Made by a program: the position numbers and the translations under genes
The notes under the pieces: model-generated
Database searches by the model: none
Told to the model about the DNA's origin: nothing
The model's input: the letters and a program-made list of their open reading frames with translations, nothing else
Shown here: positions 15,054 to 21,557 of the stretch, one piece after another
How positions within the stretch are numbered: the first letter of the stretch is position 1
Layout: each line of letters begins with the position of its first letter
DNA from: Pseudomonadota bacterium
GTDB lineage: Bacteria > Desulfobacterota > Desulfobacteria > Desulfobacterales > Desulfobacteraceae
NCBI GenBank assembly: GCA_018816605.1
Contig: JAHIVS010000403.1
Coordinates: 1-24,411, forward strand
Direction: 5' to 3'
Length of the DNA stretch: 24,411 bases

Positions 15054-15706
15054 AACAGCTTTCAGTTTCCCTTCCCGGCCACAGGCCCCTGATCAAAATC
15101 TGCGGTCTGACCCGGCCGGAAAATGCCCTGGCCTGTGCCCGGGCCGGTGCCGATGCCATTGGTCTTGTCTTTTTTGAAAAAAGCCCCAGAAACGTATCAA
15201 TGGAAACGGCAAGGTCCGTCAACCGGGTTCTTCCCGCCCATATCCTGACCTGCGGCGTGTTTGTGGACGAATCCTTTGAATTCATCATGGAACGGGTTGA
15301 ACACTGCGGTCTCACTGGGGTTCAACTCCATGGGCAAGAATCCCCAACACTGGTAAAACAACTGGCAGAACAAAATCTTTGCGTCATCAAGGCCCTGTTT
15401 GCGACCCGAAAACCGGATCTGTCCGATGCCCACCTATATGAAGCGGCCTCTTTTGGTCTTGCGGAATACGGCAACGGCATCCTTCCCGGAGGCAATGCCG
15501 AAACATGGGATTATGGTGTATCCGCAGGGCTGAACACCCGCCTGCCCCTGATGCTGGCAGGCGGGCTTACGCCTGAAAACATCCAGAAAGCCCTCCAGAT
15601 TGCAAACCCCATGGCAGTGGATGTCTCCTCTGGAGTGGAAAAGGCCCATGGACTCAAAGACATGAAAAAAGTAACCGCTTTTATTCACAAAATCCGATCT
15701 ATCTGA
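15029..15706 (+). CDS. trpF: Phosphoribosylanthranilate isomerase
   Basis: TrpF isomerises N-(5-phosphoribosyl)anthranilate, the step before TrpC. The TIM barrel begins with 'LIKICGLTRPENALACARAGADAIGLVFF', where Cys of 'KICGLT' is the catalytic base. Further motifs are 'GVQLHGQE', 'LAGGLTPENI' and 'AVDVSSGVE', whose Asp is the catalytic acid. The core is complete. The start is unclear: no ATG exists between the trpC end and 'KICGLT'. Only TTG codons at 15029 and 15050 are available, the second overlapping the trpC stop as ATTGA, and no ribosome site is visible because the leader is the C10 tract. Coupling to trpC or a -1 frameshift fusion is possible. The gene ends the trp cluster; no trpB or trpA follows. 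Its stop overlaps the end of the convergent LysM gene by 8 bp. Confidence 0.93.
   Translation: MPKAPPPLKQLSVSLPGHRPLIKICGLTRPENALACARAGADAIGLVFFEKSPRNVSMETARSVNRVLPAHILTCGVFVDESFEFIMERVEHCGLTGVQLHGQESPTLVKQLAEQNLCVIKALFATRKPDLSDAHLYEAASFGLAEYGNGILPGGNAETWDYGVSAGLNTRLPLMLAGGLTPENIQKALQIANPMAVDVSSGVEKAHGLKDMKKVTAFIHKIRSI
15039..15048 (+). repeat. Homopolymer of ten C at the trpC-trpF junction
   Basis: Ten consecutive C encode Pro-Pro-Pro near the end of trpC and, in the other frame, Pro codons ahead of trpF. A shift of -1 here joins the two frames. Such a tract is unstable in replication and can be a slip site in transcription or translation. It could also be a base-count error in assembly. 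Confidence 0.8.
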
Positions 15707-16424
15707 CCAAAAGATTGCTCCCCGGATAAATCGTGGCATCGGGCGACATATTGTTCAGCTTCCTGATAACCGCCACACTGGTCTTATACTTTTGGGAAAT
15801 ACTCCAGAGGGTTTCCCCTTTCTGAACCGTATGAAACATGGACGGTTTTTTCTCAGGTTTTTCGGCTGTTTTTTTGACAGGTGTTTTCGCCAATATTCTT
15901 TGGGGGGCGGTTTCAGAAGAGACAACCTTGGCCGCGGGGGGAGCTGTCACCATTTTTTGATCAAGGAGGCTGAGTTCTTTTTCCAAATTTCCCATTCTTT
16001 CGGTAAGGGAATCAAATTTAACGGAAACCGAGGTTTCAATTCGCTGGACCTTCTGCCCAAGCGTCGTCAGTTCTGCCTGGGCTTCAGGTGTTTCCCCGGA
16101 GGAAGCAGGCCCCTGGGTCTGAAGTTTTTCCAAAACAGATTCAATGGCCTGGATCCGTCTCTCCATATCAATGGTTTCCCCGCCATTCCCGCTGGGTGAA
16201 GTGGTCGAAGGCAGGGCATGGGGTTTGGGTCCCGAAGACTTGAAGAAAATAAGAAAAACAATAATCGTGACAACCAAAGCCCCTGCTATAATCATTGTAA
16301 ACTCATTTTTTTTCAATAGGGAAGATCCCATGTCCATTTCCTCAGAACTTCTGGGGTCCCGCTTCTGATTGGTATTGGTCTGTGTAGTGGATATCTTTGA
16401 CTCTGGTTGGTCTTTTGGTTTCAT
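15699..16424 (-). CDS. Membrane-anchored coiled-coil protein with C-terminal LysM domain
   Basis: A 241-residue protein with a polar, charged N-terminus (1-40) and one transmembrane helix (about 43-61, 'MIIAGALVVTIIVFLIFF'). A Pro/Ser-rich linker, a coiled-coil region (about 86-160), a second Pro/Lys-rich linker and a C-terminal LysM (about 196-241, 'FHTVQKGETLWSISQKYK') follow. The topology is N-in with the LysM in the periplasm, so it probably tethers or senses peptidoglycan. The function is otherwise unknown. The ATG at 16424 has AGGAG seven bases upstream. It is convergent with trpF (8-bp overlap, no room for a terminator) and divergent from the SUMF1-fold gene. Confidence 0.8.
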   Translation of the reverse strand: MKPKDQPESKISTTQTNTNQKRDPRSSEEMDMGSSLLKKNEFTMIIAGALVVTIIVFLIFFKSSGPKPHALPSTTSPSGNGGETIDMERRIQAIESVLEKLQTQGPASSGETPEAQAELTTLGQKVQRIETSVSVKFDSLTERMGNLEKELSLLDQKMVTAPPAAKVVSSETAPQRILAKTPVKKTAEKPEKKPSMFHTVQKGETLWSISQKYKTSVAVIRKLNNMSPDATIYPGSNLLVR

Positions 16425-16597
16425 CCTGCAGCTCCTGTCTAAAGTATTAGTCCTTGATCTTCCTTCATATCATCTGGGCACATTTTTTCAAATGGGTAAC
16501 ACAAAATATATATAAATGCGGTATTGAACACGGGCCGATGAGTATGTTAGAGTTCGTGAAGACAAAAACAGGTGACACTCAAAGCCAGGATAATGAT

Positions 16598-17461
16598 ATG
16601 AAGCAGTATAACAGCTTAAAATTTCTTCCCCTTGTTTTCTGGGGTCTTGTTCTTCTTTTATTACAGGCAGGACACTGCACTGCCCAGGAAATTTATACCA
16701 ACAAACTGGGTATGCGGTTTGTCCTGATTCCGGCCGGCAGTTTTACCATGGGCAGTCCTGAATCTGAAAAAGGGCGGCAATGGAATGAAACCCAGCACCG
16801 GGTGGTCATCTCAAATGATTTTTACATGGGGGAAGCCGAGGTCACCCAGGGAGAGTGGAACCGACTGGTGTCCCCAAATCCCTCCTCATTTAAATTGGGG
16901 GATACCTATCCTGTGGATTCTGTTTCATGGGACCAGGCCATGCAGTTTATCTCTTTTTTGAACAAATGGGAGCAAACCAACCGATACCGGCTTCCCACGG
17001 AAGCCGAATGGGAATATGCCTGCAGGGCCGGCAGCACCCAAGCCTTTACCCAGGGTCCCATCACCACTTTCTCCTGCAATGACCCTGAACCTGCCCTGGT
17101 GGACGTGGCCTGGTATTGTTATACATCAGGTCTTCAAAGCCCGGCACGGGATTTCAAACCCCATCCGGTCAAAACCAGAAAACCCAACAAATGGGGACTT
17201 TACGACATGCACGGCAATGTGCAGGAATGGGTTCTGGATACCTGTGAATGGCGAAATATCTGGAAGGCAAAGGTCGGGGTCATCACAGACACCTACCAGG
17301 ACAATATTGTTGATCCCCTTGAAAAAAAAGGAAACCACCGGATCATCCGGGGCGGAGGATGGCACCAGACCGGCAAATACCAGAGAAGTGCATACCGAAG
17401 TTATTATAAGCCCTTTGCAAAAAGAAACAGCCTGGGCTTCCGCATTGTCCGGATGAAATAG
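16598..17461 (+). CDS. Secreted SUMF1/formylglycine-generating-enzyme-fold protein
   Basis: A 287-residue protein with a signal peptide (hydrophobic 9-23, probable cut after 'CTA', residue 29). The Cys27 context (AGHC) is a poor lipobox. The rest is a FGE-sulfatase domain: 'MRFVLIPAGSFTMGSP' (39-54), 'GEAEVTQGEWNRL', 'YPVDSVSWDQAMQF', 'YRLPTEAEWEYACRAGS' (130-146), 'GLYDMHGNVQEWVLD' (200-214), 'RGGGWHQTGKYQRSAYR' (251-267) and 'LGFRIVR'. In true formylglycine enzymes two cysteines follow the RGGSW motif; here no Cys occurs after it, so catalysis of that kind is unlikely. Similar proteins bind ligands or act with kinases or pathways that are not defined. The ATG at 16598 is chosen because AGGA precedes it and the signal peptide follows; a longer frame from 16454 adds 48 residues with no family likeness. 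Confidence 0.82.
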   Translation: MKQYNSLKFLPLVFWGLVLLLLQAGHCTAQEIYTNKLGMRFVLIPAGSFTMGSPESEKGRQWNETQHRVVISNDFYMGEAEVTQGEWNRLVSPNPSSFKLGDTYPVDSVSWDQAMQFISFLNKWEQTNRYRLPTEAEWEYACRAGSTQAFTQGPITTFSCNDPEPALVDVAWYCYTSGLQSPARDFKPHPVKTRKPNKWGLYDMHGNVQEWVLDTCEWRNIWKAKVGVITDTYQDNIVDPLEKKGNHRIIRGGGWHQTGKYQRSAYRSYYKPFAKRNSLGFRIVRMK

Positions 17462-17486
17462 CGCCGGTTGTTGTCTAAAATTTTTT

Positions 17487-17933
17487 TTACGTATTGTCCG
17501 GGCGTTTAAACTGGGTCCAAAGGTAACCGCCGGCCAAAAGCAGGAGAAGATCCCGGACCAGAAGAGACCATGCAGCTTCAGTGCCCTGGGTATCTGTCAC
17601 AGAAAAACAGCCGCAGTCAAAGGCATGTCCCCGGAACAGGTTAAACCCGATCAAGAAAATAAATGCCGCCAGAAGGCCGTTAATGATCAATAGGGATGGT
17701 CTTGGCGCAATTCCTGTGACCAGGCAGGTGCCGGCCAGAAATTCAACATAGGGAAGTACGATGGCGATAATATTGATGCCGATTCCCGGAAACACCCCAT
17801 ATCCATAGATAATTCTGGCAAAATCCCCTGGATTTACCATTTTATCCAAGCTTGCCCAGATAAAGGTCAGTCCGAGAAGAAGACGGAGGAGCCAGTGAAT
17901 CCAGTTGGGCCATCCCTGTTTGTTATTTTTCAT
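17487..17933 (-). CDS. MauE/DoxX-family membrane protein
   Basis: A 148-residue inner-membrane protein with four predicted helices (about 13-29, 52-73, 80-98, 122-139). 'LLRLLLGLTFIWASLDKMVNPGDFARII' at the N-terminus and 'FDCGCF' (105-110, Cys107 and Cys109) between helices 3 and 4 are typical of MauE-like DoxX proteins. These are thought to help form or transfer disulfides in the periplasm, as for methylamine dehydrogenase. No mau genes are nearby. The start overlaps the end of the rhodanese gene by 11 bp, so the two are co-translated and probably work together on thiol or persulfide chemistry; that is an inference from context. Confidence 0.8.
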   Translation of the reverse strand: MKNNKQGWPNWIHWLLRLLLGLTFIWASLDKMVNPGDFARIIYGYGVFPGIGINIIAIVLPYVEFLAGTCLVTGIAPRPSLLIINGLLAAFIFLIGFNLFRGHAFDCGCFSVTDTQGTEAAWSLLVRDLLLLLAGGYLWTQFKRPDNT

Positions 17934-18441
17934 TTTTCTCTATTTCAAATCCCATTTCCTGCCATTCCCTGAACCCGCCGGCATAGACCCTCACCTGTGT
18001 GAATTTAAATGCCAGAAGCTGTCCTGCAAATGTGTGACTATCCGAGCAGTCAATCCCGGAGCAATAGACCAGTATCGCAGAATCTTTTTTTACAAGATCC
18101 AAAAGCTTCGGGAAAACCGCGTCAAACTCCGCCAGGGGAAAGGAAAATGCCCCGGGAAGATGGCCCGCGTCATAGACGTCCTTTGATCGGACATCCAGAA
18201 CAACAACCTCCCCCTTGTCGATCATCTGCCGGACCCGCAAAGGATTGTTAATCTCAATCTCGCTATCCACGGTATCCTGTTTGGATTTTGCCGTGACCAC
18301 GCCTTTTTCCCCGTCCCACTGGCCGATCAGTGCAATGCCTGAAGAAGAAAAATGGTTCACTCCCAATGAAAGGACAATGGCAATGACCATCAGAATAAGA
18401 ACCCCGTAATAATCTTTTTTTATCATTGCTTCAGCCGGCAT
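17923..18441 (-). CDS. Membrane-anchored rhodanese-like protein
   Basis: A 172-residue protein with one N-terminal helix (about 12-28) after 'MIKKD', so the rest should lie in the periplasm. The rhodanese domain (about 62-168) has 'VVLDVRSKDVYDAGHLPGA' and the active loop 'YCSGIDCSDS' with the presumed sulfur-carrying Cys127. A second Cys132 in the same loop is unusual, as the common loop reads C-x-x-G-x-R-S. 'VYAGGFREWQEMGF' is the usual end. It likely carries persulfide sulfur or senses it. The ATG at 18441 has AAGGGG only two bases upstream; the ATG at 18426 (MIKKDYYG) is an alternative start without a clear ribosome site. It overlaps both the TPR gene before it and the MauE-like gene after it. 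Confidence 0.85.
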   Translation of the reverse strand: MPAEAMIKKDYYGVLILMVIAIVLSLGVNHFSSSGIALIGQWDGEKGVVTAKSKQDTVDSEIEINNPLRVRQMIDKGEVVVLDVRSKDVYDAGHLPGAFSFPLAEFDAVFPKLLDLVKKDSAILVYCSGIDCSDSHTFAGQLLAFKFTQVRVYAGGFREWQEMGFEIEKNEK

Positions 18442-18754
18442 GGCCCCTTAGCTGTGATTTTATGGACGTTACCCGGCCAACTCTTCCTTCTAACACCATG
18501 AGCATGAACCATTGTTCCAGAAGATACGCCGTTTTCCTCCCGGGCAGGTTCTTTTGAACTGATTCAAGGTCAGTTACATCCGGATTCCCCTGTCTTTGAA
18601 GGGCGGCTTCCATCCGGCGCATTCCGGCATTAATTTCAGGAACCCTTTCCCGGCTCTCCTCTGCAAGGGCCTGGTACATTTCAAAGGCATCCTGAAGATA
18701 CCCCTGGGCTTCATAAATTCTGGCAAGTTCCAGGGTGTTGAATTTCTGATTCAT
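18431..18754 (-). CDS. Small TPR-like protein of unknown function
   Basis: A 107-residue soluble protein without signal peptide. Residues 7-33 ('TLELARIYEAQGYLQDAFEMYQAL') read as one tetratricopeptide unit. The rest has a charged helix around 40-55 and a basic C-terminus. I do not recognise a named family. The start ATG overlaps the ftsB stop as ATGA, and its end overlaps the rhodanese start, so it belongs to the murJ-ftsB operon. A protein-docking role is a guess from the repeat. Confidence 0.7.
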   Translation of the reverse strand: MNQKFNTLELARIYEAQGYLQDAFEMYQALAEESRERVPEINAGMRRMEAALQRQGNPDVTDLESVQKNLPGRKTAYLLEQWFMLMVLEGRVGRVTSIKSQLRGHAG

Positions 18755-19053
18755 GGCTTGGTGTCCTTTCTCTCAGAGGCATTCTTAAAAATAAGCTCAC
18801 CTGGCTCTGCCATCTCATGTTCATGCTTGGCCAGGTGTTTAATGTAATTCATATCATGCTTCAAACTATTGATTTCTTTTTCAATTTTCCGGTTTTCCTT
18901 TTCCGCTTGGGCAGCCTGTACAGCAATTTCTGCTTCTTGTTTTTTCAGATTTCCATAATCCATGATCCCGTTTTTTGAAAAAAAAATCAGGAGCAGCAAC
19001 ACCAGGGTCAACAGGATGCCCACGTAAAATCCTGCTTTTTCAAATAGGGTCAT
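18751..19053 (-). CDS. ftsB: FtsB/DivIC-type septum formation initiator
   Basis: A 100-residue bitopic protein: one N-terminal transmembrane helix (about 9-26), a coiled coil (about 36-75, 'EAEIAVQAAQAEKENRKIEKEI'), then 'YIKHLAKHEHEMAEPGELIFKN' (70-91), the signature end of the FtsB/DivIC family. In division these proteins bind FtsL and FtsQ and activate septal wall synthesis. The 'AEPGELIF' segment and the length fit well. It starts six bases after the murJ stop and overlaps the TPR gene by 4 nt. No other fts gene is in the window. The assignment rests on the pattern, not on a search. Confidence 0.82.
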   Translation of the reverse strand: MTLFEKAGFYVGILLTLVLLLLIFFSKNGIMDYGNLKKQEAEIAVQAAQAEKENRKIEKEINSLKHDMNYIKHLAKHEHEMAEPGELIFKNASERKDTKP

Positions 19054-19058
19054 TGGCT

Positions 19059-20594
19059 TTATTCTTTGCTGAATATTTTTTTTATCATTTTAAGTTCAGG
19101 ACTTGCAGTAAGGATACCCGCCAATAGAAAGAAAACCACACCCAAAAGAATGCAGACAAGTAATCCGCCCCCAAGCACCCATTTACCGGATTCCTCTGTT
19201 ATGATCAATCCGGCAGCCCAGCGAACAAGAAAAAACATTATAACAGATAAAAAAAGAGCTCTGCAAGCGGAAACAATCATAGGCTTTCTGGACAGGGTTC
19301 CGGCAGAGCAGATGAACAACACGCCAAAGCCGGCCATGGAAGCGATTGAAACCGACAATGCAAGGCCTTTAAACCCCATGCCCCCCATCAAAACCGGGGA
19401 GAGACAAAGATTAAGAACAATGGAAATCAATCCGGCAAAAAAGGGAAGCCTGACAGAGGAGAGGGAAAAATGCAGGGTAACAAAAAGCCGGGTCCCGGTG
19501 TGAGCCCATAACCCAAGGAGCAGATAAAAAAGGCCCTCGGCAGTATAGTGGACAGCCGCTGAATCAAAGGCCCCCTGTTTGAACAAAAACCGGACAATGG
19601 GCAGGTCCAATGCCATCATCCCTGCCATGGCAGGGATGGTAACAAAAAATACCAGCATGGTCCCCCTTGTAAATATTGCTGAAATCTCATCTGTTTTCCC
19701 CAGCGCAGCCTTCCTTGACAGGGAGGGCAAAAAAACCGTTGAAAAGGAAACCGCAAACAATGCCAGGGGAAATTGCACCAGCCTGTCAGCGTAATAGAGA
19801 AAGGAAACGCAGCCCTGGCTGAGTTGGGAGGCAAAAAAACCGGCAACCATAATATTGATTTGATAGGAAGCCGCCCCCACCATGCAGGGGATCATTATTT
19901 TCCCAACCCTGGCCACCTCCGGATGGAACCACGTAAAACAAGAAAGATCGGTCATCCCATGGCGGATGAGAAATGGGATCTGTAACGCCAATTGGGCAAT
20001 TCCGCCCAGGGTAACCCCCAGGGCAAGCCCCAGGACCGGCGGATCAAAATACGGGGATAAAAAAATTGCGGCCAGAATCACCACAAGGTTCAGCACAATC
20101 GGGGTTGCAGCGGGAACGCTGAAATTTCCGAGGGAATTGAGCAACCCCATGCAAAGGGCAATCACCAGAATGGTCACAAGATAGGGCAGCATTATTTTCA
20201 GCAAAATAATGGTGAGGCCCTGGGCATAAGACCCCATGACAAATCCAGGAGCAATGCTTTTTACCAGAACCGGGGCAAAAATTATCCCAACCACCACCAC
20301 CAGGACCCCTGCCACAGACAGAAGAAACAAAGCGGATAAAAACATGGCAATTGCCTGATTTTTTTGTCTATTTTCCAAATACCGTGAAAAAACAGGCACA
20401 AATGAAATGCTCAGGATGCCGTCGGAAAACATCTTTCTGAGCAGATCAAAGGGCCTGAACGCAATAAAAAAAGCATCACTTTGGGCAGAGGCACCAAAGA
20501 TCATGGCGATCAGCGCATCCCTGAACACCCCAAGAATTCGGCTGGTAAAGGTTAAAACGCTCACGGATGCAGCGTTTTGCAATATCGATCTCAC
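19059..20594 (-). CDS. murJ: Lipid II flippase MurJ (MviN)
   Basis: This inner-membrane MOP-family flippase moves lipid II to the periplasmic face for cell-wall synthesis. The 511-residue protein has about 14 helices. Its N-terminus 'NAASVSVLTFTSRILGVFRDALIAMIFG' carries Arg19, Arg25 and, further on, Asp40 and Arg53, matching the residues needed in E. coli MurJ; Arg271 ('YYADRLVQFPLALF') matches Arg270. All charges expected in the cavity are present. It starts at GTG (20594), supported by AAGGA about eight bases upstream. It leads the operon murJ-ftsB-TPR-rhodanese-MauE. Its start lies 10 bp from the -35 box of the divergent rpsT promoter (20604), so the two promoters share a short region. 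Confidence 0.93.
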   Translation of the reverse strand: MRSILQNAASVSVLTFTSRILGVFRDALIAMIFGASAQSDAFFIAFRPFDLLRKMFSDGILSISFVPVFSRYLENRQKNQAIAMFLSALFLLSVAGVLVVVVGIIFAPVLVKSIAPGFVMGSYAQGLTIILLKIMLPYLVTILVIALCMGLLNSLGNFSVPAATPIVLNLVVILAAIFLSPYFDPPVLGLALGVTLGGIAQLALQIPFLIRHGMTDLSCFTWFHPEVARVGKIMIPCMVGAASYQINIMVAGFFASQLSQGCVSFLYYADRLVQFPLALFAVSFSTVFLPSLSRKAALGKTDEISAIFTRGTMLVFFVTIPAMAGMMALDLPIVRFLFKQGAFDSAAVHYTAEGLFYLLLGLWAHTGTRLFVTLHFSLSSVRLPFFAGLISIVLNLCLSPVLMGGMGFKGLALSVSIASMAGFGVLFICSAGTLSRKPMIVSACRALFLSVIMFFLVRWAAGLIITEESGKWVLGGGLLVCILLGVVFFLLAGILTASPELKMIKKIFSKE

Positions 20595-20603
20595 AATTTT
20601 TCC

Positions 20604-20632
20604 TTGACAAAAATCAAATTTAAATATATGTT
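20604..20632 (+). promoter_or_regulatory. rpsT promoter
   Basis: A perfect TTGACA (20604-20609), 17 bp, then TATGTT (20627-20632, 4 of 6). RNA would start near 20639 and leave about 55 nt before the TTG start. The region is AT-rich, which suits a strong ribosomal-protein promoter, and it overlaps the murJ upstream region. Confidence 0.6.
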
Positions 20633-20694
20633 GTCGTTTTTGAAATATGGCTTAATTTTATCTTTAATTCACTAACACAAGGAGCTAGACCAAG

Positions 20695-20949
20695 TTGGCT
20701 AACCATAAATCTGCAAAGAAACGGGCGAAACAGAGTCAGGTAAGACGGATGAGAAACAGATCTGCAAAAACAACTCTTAAAAACCTGGAAAAAAGTCTGC
20801 GTGCCGCCCAGGAATCTGGTGCTGACACCAAAGATGAATTGATGAAACAGACACAGTCTGCAATACACAAAGCCGCAAAAAAAGGCATTATTCATAAAAA
20901 AACTGCTTCCAGAAAAATTTCAAGACTTTTCAAACTCGTGACTGCTTAG
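20695..20949 (+). CDS. rpsT: 30S ribosomal protein S20
   Basis: S20 binds 16S rRNA early in assembly of the small subunit. The 84-residue, Lys/Arg-rich helical protein shows the S20 pattern 'ANHKSAKKRAKQSQVRRMRNRS' at its start (in pieces: 'HKSAKKRAKQS' at 4-14), 'KDELMKQTQSAIHKAAKKGIIHKKTASRKISRL' in the second half, and the usual length. The start is TTG at 20695, with AAGGAG at 20679-20684, ten bases upstream. E. coli rpsT also starts at UUG, where weak initiation allows S20 to repress its own mRNA; the same may hold here. It is a single-gene unit with its own promoter and a strong terminator. Confidence 0.97.
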   Translation: MANHKSAKKRAKQSQVRRMRNRSAKTTLKNLEKSLRAAQESGADTKDELMKQTQSAIHKAAKKGIIHKKTASRKISRLFKLVTA

Positions 20950-20985
20950 CACACGCGTTTTTTACCCATGTCTGCTGCATATAGT

Positions 20986-21034
20986 AAGACAGGAATTATC
21001 CCAGCTGTAAAATCGGCTGCATAACTCCTGTCTT
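20986..21034 (+). terminator. Intrinsic terminator after rpsT
   Basis: AAGACAGGA (20986-20994) pairs with TCCTGTCTT (21026-21034), 9 bp. The stem continues inward with TTAT/ATAA and CAGC/GCTG (21002-21005 and 21015-21018). A T-rich run (21034-21050) follows. It ends the rpsT RNA just before the 3' end of the convergent lptE. Confidence 0.75.
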
Positions 21035-21049
21035 TATTATTTTTTCTTT

Positions 21050-21556
21050 TTAAAAATTGGCCATCATCTGGCTGACAATTCGCTCGGAACATCGCTGGGC
21101 AATCTTATCGACGGCTACGCGCTTATTGGCTTCATCATTGACCGTATCGCTTGCAACTGTATAGGATTCACTGGCGGACAGATTCTTCACAGACCAGATT
21201 ATTTTTCCGTCAGACCCGACCAACTTCACATCCACCAAGGCTGTCACCTGCCGTTCCACAACCCTTTCAGTGCTTATTCTGGCCAAAGCGGAAAACGTAA
21301 TGCTGTTCACCGTTCCCACAATCTTACGGGTTGCCTTGGCTGAATCCACCACCAGGGTATCCGTCTTCTGCTGGATCTCCCGGATCAACTGGTTTGTAAA
21401 GCTTATGCCGGCACGGGTTTCCGAAGTCTTATTCTCAAAAACCGCCACCGACAGGCGGGTGATGTCTTTATTGACATACCCGCCGCCTTCAAGGTGATAC
21501 CCGCAGGCTCCCAGGAAGAGCAGACCCGCCAGTATAAAAAATTTAATTCGTTTCAT
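21050..21556 (-). CDS. lptE: LPS-assembly lipoprotein LptE
   Basis: LptE sits inside the LptD barrel in the outer membrane and helps insert LPS. The 168-residue protein has a lipoprotein signal with lipobox 'LGAC' (Cys18), then 'GYHLEGGG', 'LSVAVFENKTSETRAGISFTNQLIREI' and 'VVDSAKATRKIVGTVNSIT', matching the LptE/RlpB fold. No transmembrane segment follows, so it is lipid-anchored. The ATG at 21556 follows the leuS stop by one base and has a weak ribosome site, so translation is likely coupled to leuS. In many Gram-negative genomes holA follows in this order (leuS-lptE-holA); here the next gene is convergent rpsT. Confidence 0.88.
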   Translation of the reverse strand: MKRIKFFILAGLLFLGACGYHLEGGGYVNKDITRLSVAVFENKTSETRAGISFTNQLIREIQQKTDTLVVDSAKATRKIVGTVNSITFSALARISTERVVERQVTALVDVKLVGSDGKIIWSVKNLSASESYTVASDTVNDEANKRVAVDKIAQRCSERIVSQMMANF

Positions 21557-21557
21557 A

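Noticed and set aside
17462..17486. A terminator between the SUMF1-fold gene and the MauE-like gene
   Set aside because: There is a run of T, but no convincing GC-rich stem before it.
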